Source: Rhizorhabdus wittichii RW1 (lineage in GTDB: Bacteria > Pseudomonadota > Alphaproteobacteria > Sphingomonadales > Sphingomonadaceae). Taken from it: DNA of 64,000 bases. The notes beneath the pieces were generated by a model, which had not been told where the DNA came from, made no database searches, and was given only the letters and a program-made list of their open reading frames with translations. Positions 1 through 8,276 of this stretch are shown piece after piece (within the stretch, counting starts at the first letter, position 1; the number at the start of each line of letters is the position of its first letter). The DNA lies in NCBI GenBank assembly GCA_000016765.1, contig CP000699.1:1674001-1738000 (forward strand). The letters run 5' to 3'. The position numbers were made by a program, and so were the translations under genes.

Positions 1-18
1 CGACGCTAAGGCATATTG

Positions 19-1194
19 ATGTTTTTCGGCTTCCTCGACGAGCTTCGCGCCGCCGGCATCCCCGCCAGCCTCAAGGAGCATCTGACCCTGCTCGAGGCGA
101 TGGACCGCGACGTGATCGGCTGGTCGCCCGAGGAATTCTATTATCTCGCCCGCGCCACCTATGTGAAGGACGAGGGCCTGCTCGACCGCTTCGACCGGGT
201 GTTCGGCAAGGTGTTCCGCGGCGTGCTCGACCAGGCCGGCGAAGGGCATGAGATCCCGGAGGACTGGCTGAAGGCGATCGCCCAGAAATTCCTGAGCCCC
301 GAGGAGATGGCGAAGATCGAGGCGCTCGGCTCCTGGGACGAGATCATGGAGACGCTCAAGAAGCGGCTCGAGGAGCAGCAGGGCAAGCACCAGGGCGGCA
401 ACAAGTGGATCGGCACCGGCGGCACCTCGCCCTTCGGCAATTCGGGCTATAATCCCGAAGGCGTGCGGATCGGCGGGCAGAGCGTCCACAAGCGCGCGAT
501 CAAGGTGTGGGAGAAGCGCGAGTATAAGAATCTCGACAACGACGTCGAGCTGGGCACCCGCAACATCAAGGTGGCGCTGCGCCGCCTGCGCCGCTTCGCG
601 CGCGAGGGGGCGGCGGACGAGCTCGACCTCGACGGCACGATCGACGGCACCGCGCGGCGCGGCTTCCTCGACATCCACATGCGGCCCGAGCGGCGCAACG
701 CGGTCAAGCTGCTGCTCTTCCTCGACATCGGCGGATCGATGGACCCGCACGTCAAGCTGTGCGAGGAGCTGTTCTCGGCCGCGACGGCCGAGTTCAAGCA
801 TCTCGAATTCTTCTACTTCCACAACTGCATCTACGAAGGCGTGTGGAAGGACAATCGCCGCCGCTTCCAGGAGCGCACGCCGACCTGGGACATCCTCCAC
901 AAATATGGCCACGATTATAAGCTGGTGATCGTCGGCGACGCGTCGATGAGCCCCTATGAGATCGCCCAGCCGGGCGGATCGGTCGAGCATTTCAACGAGG
1001 AGGCGGGCGAGGTCTGGCTGAAGCGGATGCTCAACGTCTACGCCTCTGCGGTGTGGCTGAACCCGACGCCCGAGGCCTATTGGATGCATACCCAGTCGAC
1101 CCGCATGATCCGCGAGATCATGCACAACCGCATGTTCGGCCTGACCCTGTCCGGGCTGGAGGACGCGATGCGGAGCCTGGCGCGGAAGAAATAG
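19..1194 (+). CDS. VWA domain protein, CoxE-like
   Basis: A 391-residue protein of the CoxE/VWA family, which usually works with a MoxR-type AAA+ ATPase encoded next door; that partner would lie just outside the left edge. The C-terminal half carries a von Willebrand A fold. Its metal-ion-dependent adhesion site reads D-I-G-G-S near residue 236, after the hydrophobic strand KLLLFL, and a second acidic loop (VIVGDASMSP) follows. The N-terminal half is charged and helical, with no signal peptide or membrane segment, so it is probably cytoplasmic. The ATG at 19 is preferred over the TTG directly before it. Upstream only a stop codon of the preceding frame is visible. The molecular target is unknown; assembly or metal insertion into a client complex is the usual inference for the family. 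Confidence 0.85.
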   Translation: MFFGFLDELRAAGIPASLKEHLTLLEAMDRDVIGWSPEEFYYLARATYVKDEGLLDRFDRVFGKVFRGVLDQAGEGHEIPEDWLKAIAQKFLSPEEMAKIEALGSWDEIMETLKKRLEEQQGKHQGGNKWIGTGGTSPFGNSGYNPEGVRIGGQSVHKRAIKVWEKREYKNLDNDVELGTRNIKVALRRLRRFAREGAADELDLDGTIDGTARRGFLDIHMRPERRNAVKLLLFLDIGGSMDPHVKLCEELFSAATAEFKHLEFFYFHNCIYEGVWKDNRRRFQERTPTWDILHKYGHDYKLVIVGDASMSPYEIAQPGGSVEHFNEEAGEVWLKRMLNVYASAVWLNPTPEAYWMHTQSTRMIREIMHNRMFGLTLSGLEDAMRSLARKK

Positions 1195-1214
1195 ATCGAA
1201 GCGCCCCCCATCAC

Positions 1215-1294
1215 GTCACCCCGGCGGAGGCCGGGGTCTCGGGAGATGAGGCGAGCCGCGACTCTCCTGAGATGCCGGCCTCCGCCGGCATGAC
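1215..1294. repeat. Intergenic inverted repeat
   Basis: Two 26-bp arms (1215-1240 and 1269-1294) are inverted copies with four mismatches, separated by 28 bp. They lie between the convergent VWA and anmK genes. Each arm itself contains a GC-rich dyad built on CCGG...CCGG. The layout fits a REP-like palindromic unit of the kind scattered through sphingomonad intergenic regions. It could also act as a bidirectional transcription terminator. Confidence 0.7.
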
Positions 1295-1303
1295 GGCTTG
1301 GAA

Positions 1304-2401
1304 TCAGGGCCGGTGCGTCACCCCGCCCGTCAGCGGCTCCGCCACCCCGGTCGTACCGGGGAAGCTGATCGCCTGCCCTTTCAGCGAGCGCACCGCCATA
1401 TAGGCGAAACCCTCCGCCTCGGTCGCGTCGCCGTTCCAGCCGAGCGCCTCGATCGGCTCGGGGGTTATTTTTGTAGCGGTCGCTATCATTTTCATCAGGG
1501 TCGGATTGTGCCGCCCGCCGCCCGCGACGATCAGCCGGCGGGGCGGCGCCGGCAGGTGGCGCAGCGCGAGCGCCACCGTCTCGGCGGTGAAGGCGGTCAG
1601 GGTCGCGGCGCCGTCGGCGGCGGAGAGGCCGCGCGCGGGCTGGATGGTGAAGTCGGCGCGGTCGAGCGACTTGGGCGGCGGCGCGTCGAACCAGTCATTG
1701 TCGAGCATCGCCCCGAGCACCGCGCGATCGACAGTGCCGCGCGCGGCGAAGGCGCCGTGCGCGTCATAGGGCGATCCGGTCTCCTGCAGCATCCAGTCGT
1801 CGATCAGGCCGTTGGCGGGGCCGGTGTCGAAGGCGATCAGCTCGCCCTCGCCCGCGCCCAGCCAGGTGATGTTGGCGACCCCGCCGAGGTTGAGCACCGC
1901 GACCGGCCCCTCCATCCCGGCGGTCAGCGCGCGGTGATAGACCGGCAGCAGCGGCGCCCCCTGCCCGCCCGCGGCGACGTCGGCCGAGCGCAGGTCGTTG
2001 ACCACCCTGATGCCGAGCGCACGCGCCATCGCGGCGCCGTCGCCGATCTGCCAGGTCCAGCCGCGATCGGGGCGGTGGGCGATCGTCTGCCCGTGGAAGC
2101 CGATCACGTCGACCTGCCCCGCCTCGACCCGCGCCGCCGCCAGGAGCTGCCGCACCGCCGCGACGTGGCGATCGGTCAGCATCGCCTCGGCCGCGGCGAT
2201 CTTCGGGCTCGGGCGCGGCGCGTCGAAGCTCAGCGCCAGCGCCGCCGCTTCGCGCAACTGCTCGCGCGCCTGGGCGGCATAGGGATCGGAGCGGAAGGCG
2301 ATCGGCCGGATATGCCCCGCCCCGTCGGTCTCGATCAGCGCGGCATCGATCCCGTCGAGCGACGTGCCCGACATCAGCCCCACGGCCAGCATCTTCGTCA
2401 T
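1304..2401 (-). CDS. anmK: Anhydro-N-acetylmuramic acid kinase
   Basis: AnmK phosphorylates and opens 1,6-anhydro-N-acetylmuramic acid to MurNAc-6-phosphate in peptidoglycan recycling, in the cytoplasm. The family signature [15 protein letters not shown] is at the N-terminus, followed by [16 protein letters not shown] and FDTGPAN blocks typical of the sugar-kinase/actin fold. The 365-residue length is normal for the family. The ATG at 2401 begins [12 protein letters not shown]; a longer reading frame upstream lacks any support. The gene is divergent from tyrS, with about 80 bp between the start codons. Confidence 0.96.
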   Translation of the reverse strand: MTKMLAVGLMSGTSLDGIDAALIETDGAGHIRPIAFRSDPYAAQAREQLREAAALALSFDAPRPSPKIAAAEAMLTDRHVAAVRQLLAAARVEAGQVDVIGFHGQTIAHRPDRGWTWQIGDGAAMARALGIRVVNDLRSADVAAGGQGAPLLPVYHRALTAGMEGPVAVLNLGGVANITWLGAGEGELIAFDTGPANGLIDDWMLQETGSPYDAHGAFAARGTVDRAVLGAMLDNDWFDAPPPKSLDRADFTIQPARGLSAADGAATLTAFTAETVALALRHLPAPPRRLIVAGGGRHNPTLMKMIATATKITPEPIEALGWNGDATEAEGFAYMAVRSLKGQAISFPGTTGVAEPLTGGVTHRP

Positions 2402-2484
2402 GCGCCATTCTTTCGGCGCGATCGCACGCGAGCACAAGGAAGAACATGACGATGGGGCTCCGCCATGCTAACGGCCCGCGCGCT

Positions 2485-3708
2485 ATGACCGAATACAGAT
2501 CCGATCTCCTGCGCCTGCTCGACGAGCGGGGTTACATCCACCAGGTGACCGACGGCGCCGCGCTCGACGCGCTCGCGCTGTCTTCGGTGATTCCGGGCTA
2601 TATCGGCTTCGATCCGACCGCGCCGTCGCTGCACGTCGGCAGCCTCGTGCAGATCATGCTGCTGCGCCGCCTGCAACAGGCGGGGCACAAGCCGATCGTG
2701 CTGATGGGCGGCGGCACCGGCAAGATCGGCGATCCGAGCTTCAAGGACGAAGCCCGCAAGCTGATGACGACCGAGACGATCGCGGCCAACGTCGCCTCGA
2801 TCAAGCGCATCTTCGAACGCTTCCTGACCTTCGGCGACGGGCCCAGCGATGCGGTGATGGTCGACAATGCCGACTGGCTCGACACGCTGGAGTACATCCC
2901 CTTCCTGCGCGAGGTGGGCCAGCATTTCTCGATCAACCGGATGCTGAGCTTCGACTCGGTGAAGCTGCGCCTCGACCGCGAGCAGTCGCTGAGCTTCCTC
3001 GAGTTCAACTACATGATCCTGCAGGCCTATGACTTCATGGAGCTGGCCAAGCGCCGCCAATGCCGGCTGCAGATGGGCGGATCGGACCAGTGGGGCAACA
3101 TCGTCAACGGCATCGAGCTGTCGCGGCGGATGCTGGGCACCGAGGTGTTCGGCGTGACCACCCCGCTGATCACCACCGCCGACGGCGGCAAGATGGGCAA
3201 GACCATGTCGGGCGCGGTGTGGCTCAACGAGGAGTCGCTGCCGGCCTATGATTATTGGCAGTTCTGGCGGAACAGCCACGACAAGGACGTCGGCCGCTTC
3301 CTGCGCCTGTTCACCGACCTGCCGCTCGACGAGATCGCCCGGCTGGAGGCGCTGGAGGGCCAGGAGATCAACCAGGCCAAGATCGTCCTCGCCAACGAGG
3401 CGACCGCGATGTGCCGGGGCGCGGACGCCGCCGCCGCCGCTGCCGAGACCGCGCGACGGACCTTCGAGGAAGGCCAGGCGGGTGGCGACCTGCCGACGCT
3501 GGCGGTACCCGAGGGCGGCATCTCGCTGATCGACGCGCTGGTCGGGCTGGGCTTCACCGCGTCGAAGGGCGAGGCCAAGCGCAAGCTGGCCGAAGGCGCG
3601 GTCCGCGTCGACGGCGAGCCCGAGAAGGACGACCGCCGCGTCGAGATCGGCGCGACCGCGCTCAAGATCAGCCTCGGCAAGAAGAAGCACGGGCTGCTGA
3701 CCCACTGA
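2485..3708 (+). CDS. tyrS: Tyrosine--tRNA ligase
   Basis: Class I aminoacyl-tRNA synthetase that charges tRNA-Tyr. The HIGH-type motif reads PSLHVGS near residue 50. The KMSKS-type loop reads KMGKT near residue 236, which is the usual bacterial TyrRS variant. The tyrosine-binding MGGSDQWGN block is present, and a C-terminal S4 RNA-binding domain occupies roughly the last 65 residues. Length is 407 aa, as expected. The ATG at 2485 ([12 protein letters not shown]) is chosen because upstream in-frame ATGs would add residues not seen in the family. Confidence 0.97.
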   Translation: MTEYRSDLLRLLDERGYIHQVTDGAALDALALSSVIPGYIGFDPTAPSLHVGSLVQIMLLRRLQQAGHKPIVLMGGGTGKIGDPSFKDEARKLMTTETIAANVASIKRIFERFLTFGDGPSDAVMVDNADWLDTLEYIPFLREVGQHFSINRMLSFDSVKLRLDREQSLSFLEFNYMILQAYDFMELAKRRQCRLQMGGSDQWGNIVNGIELSRRMLGTEVFGVTTPLITTADGGKMGKTMSGAVWLNEESLPAYDYWQFWRNSHDKDVGRFLRLFTDLPLDEIARLEALEGQEINQAKIVLANEATAMCRGADAAAAAAETARRTFEEGQAGGDLPTLAVPEGGISLIDALVGLGFTASKGEAKRKLAEGAVRVDGEPEKDDRRVEIGATALKISLGKKKHGLLTH

Positions 3709-3714
3709 TCCCCC

Positions 3715-3848
3715 CGTCATGCTGAACTCGTTTCAGCATCCACCGGGAGGCTGGGCCTTGTCGCTGGGGTTCCTGCGGCAACGCGCTCGCATCCTCTCCC
3801 GACCAGTCCGAGTGGCCTGGTGGATGCTGAAACAAGTTCAGCATGACG
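3715..3848. repeat. Long inverted repeat between tyrS and the DUF885 gene
   Basis: Arms of 30 bp at 3715-3744 and 3819-3848 are inverted copies with a single mismatch, separated by 74 bp. Each arm has the internal sequence TGCTGAAC...TTTCAGCA, so each can also fold alone. The element begins seven bases after the tyrS stop codon. It may serve as a terminator and looks like a dispersed intergenic repeat unit. Confidence 0.8.
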
Positions 3849-3878
3849 ATGGGGATATGGCGCATTAGGGTGCGGGCC

Positions 3879-5159
3879 ATGACCCGCGCCCTGCTCCTCG
3901 CCGCCGCCCTGTTCCTCGCCATCGGCGCCAAGCGCGCGCCGTCGCCGCTCGACGGCATTGCCGCGGACTATGTCCACCTGACGCTGGAGGCGGGGGAGCG
4001 CGAGGAGGGCTATGTCGACGCCTATTACGGCCCGAAGGACTGGGCCGAGGCGGCGAAGGCCCATCCCCGCGACGTCGCCACGCTGCGCAGGGACGCCCAT
4101 GCGCTGGCGCAACGGCTCGCCGCGGTGAAGCCCGCCGCGCTGACCGCCGACGACCGCATCCGCCAGCGCTTCCTCGCCGCCCAGCTCGAGGCCGCCGAGA
4201 CGCGGCTGGCGATGATGGAAGGCGAGAAGCTGAGTTTCGCCGACGAGGCGCAGGGGTTGTTCGGGGTCCGCCCCGACCTCAAGCCGCTCGCCGCCTATGA
4301 TCCGATCCTGAAGACGATCGATGCGATGGTCCCGGGCGAAGGGCCGCTGTGGCAGCGGGTCGATGCCTGGCAGAACCGCTTCGTCGTGCCGACCGACAAG
4401 CTCGATCCGGTGATGCGCGCCGCGATCGCCGAATGCCGCGCGCGGACGGTGGCGCATATCCGGCTGCCCGAGCAGGAGCGCTTCGACCTCGAATTCGTCA
4501 CCGGCAAGAGCTGGTCGGGCTACAACTGGTACAAGGGCGACGCGCACAGCCTGATCCAGGTCAACACCGACCTGCCGGTGCGGATCGACCGCGCGGTCGA
4601 TCTCGGATGCCATGAGGGCTATCCGGGGCACCATGCGCTCAACATGCTGCTCGAACGCAACCTCGCCCGCGCCAGGGGGTGGGTGGAGTTCACCGTCTAT
4701 CCGCTGTTCAGCCCGCAGAGCTTCATCGCCGAAGGATCGGCCAATGCCGGCATCGACCTGGCTTTCCCGGGGGCCGAGCGCGCGCGGTTCGAGGCGAGCC
4801 GCCTCTATCCGATCGCCGGGCTCGATCCGGCCGGGGCCGCCGCCTATGATCGGCTGCTCGACCTGCTCCACCAGCTCGCCGGCGCGCGGATGACGATCGC
4901 GGCGATGTATCTCGACGGCAAGGTCGATCGCGCCGCCGCGCTCGACCTGATCCAGACATATCAGCTCGTCAGCCGCAAGCGCGCCGAACAGTCGCTGAGC
5001 TTCACCGAGCAATATCGCAGCTATGTGATCAACTACGGCCTGGGCCAGGACATGGTCGCGGCCGATCTCGACCGGGCGGGCCGCGATCCGGCCGCGCGCT
5101 GGAAGCGGATGGAGGCGATCATCTCCCAGCCGACCCTGCCCGCCGACCTGCGCCGCTGA
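3879..5159 (+). CDS. DUF885 family protein with HExxPGHH motif
   Basis: A 426-residue protein with an N-terminal hydrophobic stretch (LLLAAALFLAIG) that looks like a signal peptide or membrane anchor, so it probably acts in the envelope. The sequence CHEGYPGHH near residue 245 matches the conserved HExxPGH motif of the DUF885 family, which suggests a zinc-dependent metallopeptidase. The substrate is unknown. It is somewhat shorter than many DUF885 proteins. The ATG at 3879 places the hydrophobic segment at the extreme N-terminus. It stands alone, separated from tyrS by the inverted repeat and from the PilZ gene by about 130 bp. Confidence 0.8.
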   Translation: MTRALLLAAALFLAIGAKRAPSPLDGIAADYVHLTLEAGEREEGYVDAYYGPKDWAEAAKAHPRDVATLRRDAHALAQRLAAVKPAALTADDRIRQRFLAAQLEAAETRLAMMEGEKLSFADEAQGLFGVRPDLKPLAAYDPILKTIDAMVPGEGPLWQRVDAWQNRFVVPTDKLDPVMRAAIAECRARTVAHIRLPEQERFDLEFVTGKSWSGYNWYKGDAHSLIQVNTDLPVRIDRAVDLGCHEGYPGHHALNMLLERNLARARGWVEFTVYPLFSPQSFIAEGSANAGIDLAFPGAERARFEASRLYPIAGLDPAGAAAYDRLLDLLHQLAGARMTIAAMYLDGKVDRAAALDLIQTYQLVSRKRAEQSLSFTEQYRSYVINYGLGQDMVAADLDRAGRDPAARWKRMEAIISQPTLPADLRR

Positions 5160-5289
5160 GAGCGCATTGGATGGGCGCGGCCTCATCCGATGGTCGAACT
5201 ATTCGCGATTAACCCCCGGATAACCGTAACGATTAGGAAGTTGGCAAAGCCGCTGGCCGATTCTCGTGGTTCAACAAGGACATGAAACC

Positions 5290-5655
5290 ATGAGCCAGAT
5301 TGCGGAACAGTCGACGTCGACGGCCGACGATGACGCAAGATATGCCGAGCAGCGGCGGGCTCCGCGCGACGAGGTGGCGCTGCCGACGCGCATGTTCACC
5401 ATGGACCACAAGGCGAGCGACGTGCTGCTCGTCAACATCTCGCGCCTCGGCTTCATGGTCCGCGAATATGGCCAGACGCCCAAGGACACGATCGTCCGCC
5501 TCGCCCTGCCCCGGCTCGGTCAGGTGACGGCGCGGGTGGTCTGGTCGCTCGGCGGCCGGGTCGGCGCCGAGTTCATCAAGCCGATCGACGAATATGCCTA
5601 TGCCGCGATGCTGAACGCCGCCCGTGCCAAGCGCCAGCGCTGGCCGATGGGGTGA
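5290..5655 (+). CDS. PilZ domain protein
   Basis: A 121-residue single-domain PilZ protein, a family that binds cyclic di-GMP. The N-terminal arginine motif reads RRAPR (RxxxR) and is followed by the NISRLGF stretch that corresponds to the D/NxSxxG motif, so binding residues look intact. An AAGGA ribosome site lies ten bases before the ATG at 5290. No output domain is present, so it probably acts by protein-protein contact. A c-di-GMP phosphodiesterase is encoded at 11904-13991, which makes c-di-GMP signalling in this strain clear but does not tie the two together. Confidence 0.9.
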   Translation: MSQIAEQSTSTADDDARYAEQRRAPRDEVALPTRMFTMDHKASDVLLVNISRLGFMVREYGQTPKDTIVRLALPRLGQVTARVVWSLGGRVGAEFIKPIDEYAYAAMLNAARAKRQRWPMG

Positions 5656-5670
5656 GGGTCGACGCCTAAG

Positions 5671-5695
5671 CCCCCCTCCCTTGAAAGGGAGGGGG
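5671..5695. terminator. Hairpin between convergent PilZ and recG genes
   Basis: A perfect CCCCCTCCC/GGGAGGGGG stem around a TTGAAA loop lies 15 bases after the PilZ stop and three bases before the recG stop. The following AT-rich TTTA gives only a weak U-tract. It can serve both converging genes. It also resembles the CCCTCCC-type palindromes seen at 9571 and 11878. Confidence 0.6.
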
Positions 5696-5697
5696 AT

Positions 5698-7758
5698 TTA
5701 GCCCGCCCGCAGCAATCCCACGGCGGCGTCGCGTTCGAACAGATAGAGGGCGATCCGCGCCGCCTGTCCGCGCTCGCTGTCGAGACCGCCGTCGCGGTCG
5801 ACCAGCAGGCGGGCGTCCTGGGTCGCCGCCTCGATCAGCGCGGCGGTCCGCTCGGGACCGGCGAGACGGAAGGCCGCCTCGCCCGACTGGCGGGTCCCCA
5901 ATATCTCGCCCGCGCCGCGCAGGCGCAGATCCTCCTCGGCGATGCGGAAGCCGTCATTGGTCTCGCGCATCAGCGCCAGCCGCGCGCGCGAGGTCTCAGA
6001 CAGGGCGTTGCCGCGCAGCAGCAGGCAGACCGATCGCTGGTCGCCGCGCCCCACCCGGCCGCGCAGCTGGTGGAGCTGGGCGAGACCGAAGCGATCCGCG
6101 CCCTCGATGATCATCAGCGTCGCGTTGGGGACGTCAACGCCGACCTCGATCACCGTCGTCGCGACCAGCACGCCGATCCGGCCCGCCTGGAACTCGGCCA
6201 TCACCGCGTCCTTCTCGGGCCCCTTCATCCGGCCATGGACGACGCCGACCTTGTCGCCGAACCATTGCCGCAGGCTCTCCGCCCGCCCCTCGGCGGCGGC
6301 GAGGTCGGACTGCTCGCTCTCCTCGACCAGCGGGCAGACCCAATAGGCCTGGCGGCCCGCGGCGAGGTGGCGGCCGAGCGCCTGCGCGACCTCGTCGAGC
6401 CGCTCGCCCGAGATCACCCGCGTCTCGATCGGCTGGCGGCCCGGCGGCATCTCGTCCAAGCGGCTGACGTCCATCTCGCCATAATGGCTGAGCGTCAGGG
6501 TGCGCGGGATCGGGGTCGCCGTCATCACCAGCAGGTGCGGCGGCCGCTCGGCCTTGGCCTGGAGCATCATCCGCTGGGCGACGCCGAAGCGATGCTGCTC
6601 GTCGACCACGGCGAGGCCGAGCTTGCGGTAGCCGACCTTCTCCTGGAAGATCGCATGGGTGCCGACGAGGATGTCGATCGATCCGTCGGCCAGCGCCATC
6701 AGCGTCGCCTCGCGCGCCTTGCCCTTTTCCCGCCCCGTCAGGATCGCGACGTTGACGGGCAGGCCGGCGAGGGTGCGGCCCAGCGTCTCGAAATGCTGGC
6801 GGGCGAGGATCTCGGTCGGCGCCAGCAGCGCGCCCTGCGCCCCCGCCTCGACCGCGCAGAGCAGCGCCATCGTCGCGACCAGCGTCTTGCCCGAGCCGAC
6901 GTCGCCCTGGAGCAGGCGGGTCATCGGCGCCGGCTGGACGAGGTCGCCCTCGATCTCGGCCACCGCGCGGCTCTGCGCGCCGGTCGGGGCATAGGGAAGC
7001 TTGAGCTGGTCGCGCAGCCGGCCGTCGCCCTTGAGCGGCAGGCCGCGCCGCTTGCGCGAGGAGGCGCGCACCAGCATCAGCGCGAGCTGGTTGGCGAACA
7101 GCTCGTCATAGGCGAGCCGCGCGCGCGCCGGTTCGTCCTGCGCGTCGGCATGGGCGCGGACGACCGCGTCATGCCAGGACGGCCAGCCGCGCGCCTGGAG
7201 CAGGCTCGGCTCGATCCATTCAGGCAGCTCGGGCGCGCGTTCGATCCCCTGCTCGATGAGCTGGCCGAGCCGCCGCGAGGTGATCCCCTCCGACAGCGGA
7301 TAGACGCTCTCGCGGGTCGGCAGGTCGGCCGCCTCGGCCGGGGACAGGACATGATCGGGATGGACGATCTGGAGCTCCTGCCCGTAGAGATCCAGCCGGC
7401 CCGAGACGATGCGCGGCTCGCCGATCGGCAGCAGCTTCTTCGCCCAGCCGGGATTGCCGCCGAAATAGACGAGGCTGACGACGTTGCCCGCCTGGTCGGT
7501 CGCGCCGACCCGGAACGGCCCGCGCCCGCCGGACGCGCGATAGCTGGTCGGCACCAGCCGGACGGTGACGATCCGGCCGGCGTCCTCGGCCTCGACCGTG
7601 TCGACCGGCTTGCGGTCGATCGATCCGGTGGGAAGATGGAAGAGCAGGTCGACGACCCGTTCGAGCTCCAGCTTGCGCAGCGGCTTGGCGAGCGTCGGCC
7701 CGACGCCCTTCAGCGCCTCGACCTCGGCGAACAACGGATTGAGTATATCGGGCCGCAT
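5698..7758 (-). CDS. recG: ATP-dependent DNA helicase RecG
   Basis: RecG is the branch-migration helicase that remodels stalled forks and Holliday junctions. The 686-residue protein starts with the wedge/OB domain. Next comes superfamily-2 helicase domain 1, with Walker A GDVGSGKT and the DEQH box, then the TATPIPRTL motif III and helicase domain 2 with HQLRGRVGRG. Length and motif order are standard. The ATG at 7758 begins MRPDILNPLFAEVEALKGVG, matching the family start. It is divergent from sdhE, the classical sphingomonad arrangement being recG-sdhE-mfd. Confidence 0.97.
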   Translation of the reverse strand: MRPDILNPLFAEVEALKGVGPTLAKPLRKLELERVVDLLFHLPTGSIDRKPVDTVEAEDAGRIVTVRLVPTSYRASGGRGPFRVGATDQAGNVVSLVYFGGNPGWAKKLLPIGEPRIVSGRLDLYGQELQIVHPDHVLSPAEAADLPTRESVYPLSEGITSRRLGQLIEQGIERAPELPEWIEPSLLQARGWPSWHDAVVRAHADAQDEPARARLAYDELFANQLALMLVRASSRKRRGLPLKGDGRLRDQLKLPYAPTGAQSRAVAEIEGDLVQPAPMTRLLQGDVGSGKTLVATMALLCAVEAGAQGALLAPTEILARQHFETLGRTLAGLPVNVAILTGREKGKAREATLMALADGSIDILVGTHAIFQEKVGYRKLGLAVVDEQHRFGVAQRMMLQAKAERPPHLLVMTATPIPRTLTLSHYGEMDVSRLDEMPPGRQPIETRVISGERLDEVAQALGRHLAAGRQAYWVCPLVEESEQSDLAAAEGRAESLRQWFGDKVGVVHGRMKGPEKDAVMAEFQAGRIGVLVATTVIEVGVDVPNATLMIIEGADRFGLAQLHQLRGRVGRGDQRSVCLLLRGNALSETSRARLALMRETNDGFRIAEEDLRLRGAGEILGTRQSGEAAFRLAGPERTAALIEAATQDARLLVDRDGGLDSERGQAARIALYLFERDAAVGLLRAG

Positions 7759-7888
7759 GGATTCGCCTGCTGTCGCATTTTCCGCGTCGCGGGTCGATTG
7801 CGCGCGGCTCGAAAATGCTTATTTCCGCTTCTGGCTTTCCGCCGACGGGCCTGTCAATCGCCCGCCGGCCCATCGGCATTGGAAGACG

Positions 7889-8155
7889 ATGAACCACGAC
7901 GACCGCCTGAAACGCCTGCGCTTCCGCGCCTGGCACCGGGGAACCCGCGAGGCCGACTATATGATCGGCGGCTTCTTCGACCGCCTTCACCAGGGCTGGG
8001 ACGGCGAAGCCCTCGACTGGTTCGAGGGGCTGCTCGCGCAGGAGGACGCCGACATCCTCGGCTGGGTGATGGGCACCATCCCGGTCCCGGCCGAATGGCA
8101 GGGCGCGCTGATGGAGCGGATGCAGCGGATCGATTATGTCGACATTCCGCGGTGA
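7889..8155 (+). CDS. sdhE: Succinate dehydrogenase assembly factor SdhE (DUF339)
   Basis: An 88-residue protein of the SdhE/Sdh5 family, which helps insert covalent FAD into the flavoprotein subunit of succinate dehydrogenase. The family signature RLKRLRFRAWHRGTREADYM contains the conserved RGxxE core (RGTREAD). It is followed by the acidic helix with WFEGLL and DILGWVMG. The ATG at 7889 is the first in-frame ATG fitting the family start. It lies between recG (divergent) and mfd (same strand). Confidence 0.93.
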   Translation: MNHDDRLKRLRFRAWHRGTREADYMIGGFFDRLHQGWDGEALDWFEGLLAQEDADILGWVMGTIPVPAEWQGALMERMQRIDYVDIPR

Positions 8156-8170
8156 TCGAAGCGATGCGTC

Positions 8171-8257
8171 ATCCCGGACGTGATCCGGGATCCAGATACG
8201 CAGCGATCCGCCTCGATCTCGAACATAGCGGCAATGAATCCTGACATTCGTCAGGAT
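8171..8257. repeat. Two short stem-loops between sdhE and mfd
   Basis: A perfect 8-bp stem ATCCCGGA/TCCGGGAT with a 5-base loop lies at 8171-8191. A perfect 8-bp stem ATCCTGAC/GTCAGGAT with a 4-base loop lies at 8238-8257. The first is a common intergenic palindrome type; either could terminate sdhE transcription. The second overlaps an in-frame ATG at 8256, which argues that mfd starts further downstream at 8277. Confidence 0.6.
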
Positions 8258-8276
8258 GACGAATGACAAGACAGAT

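Noticed and set aside
6070-8244. A 724-codon plus-strand frame opposite recG
   Set aside because: It runs through recG and sdhE with shadow-like composition and no family motifs.
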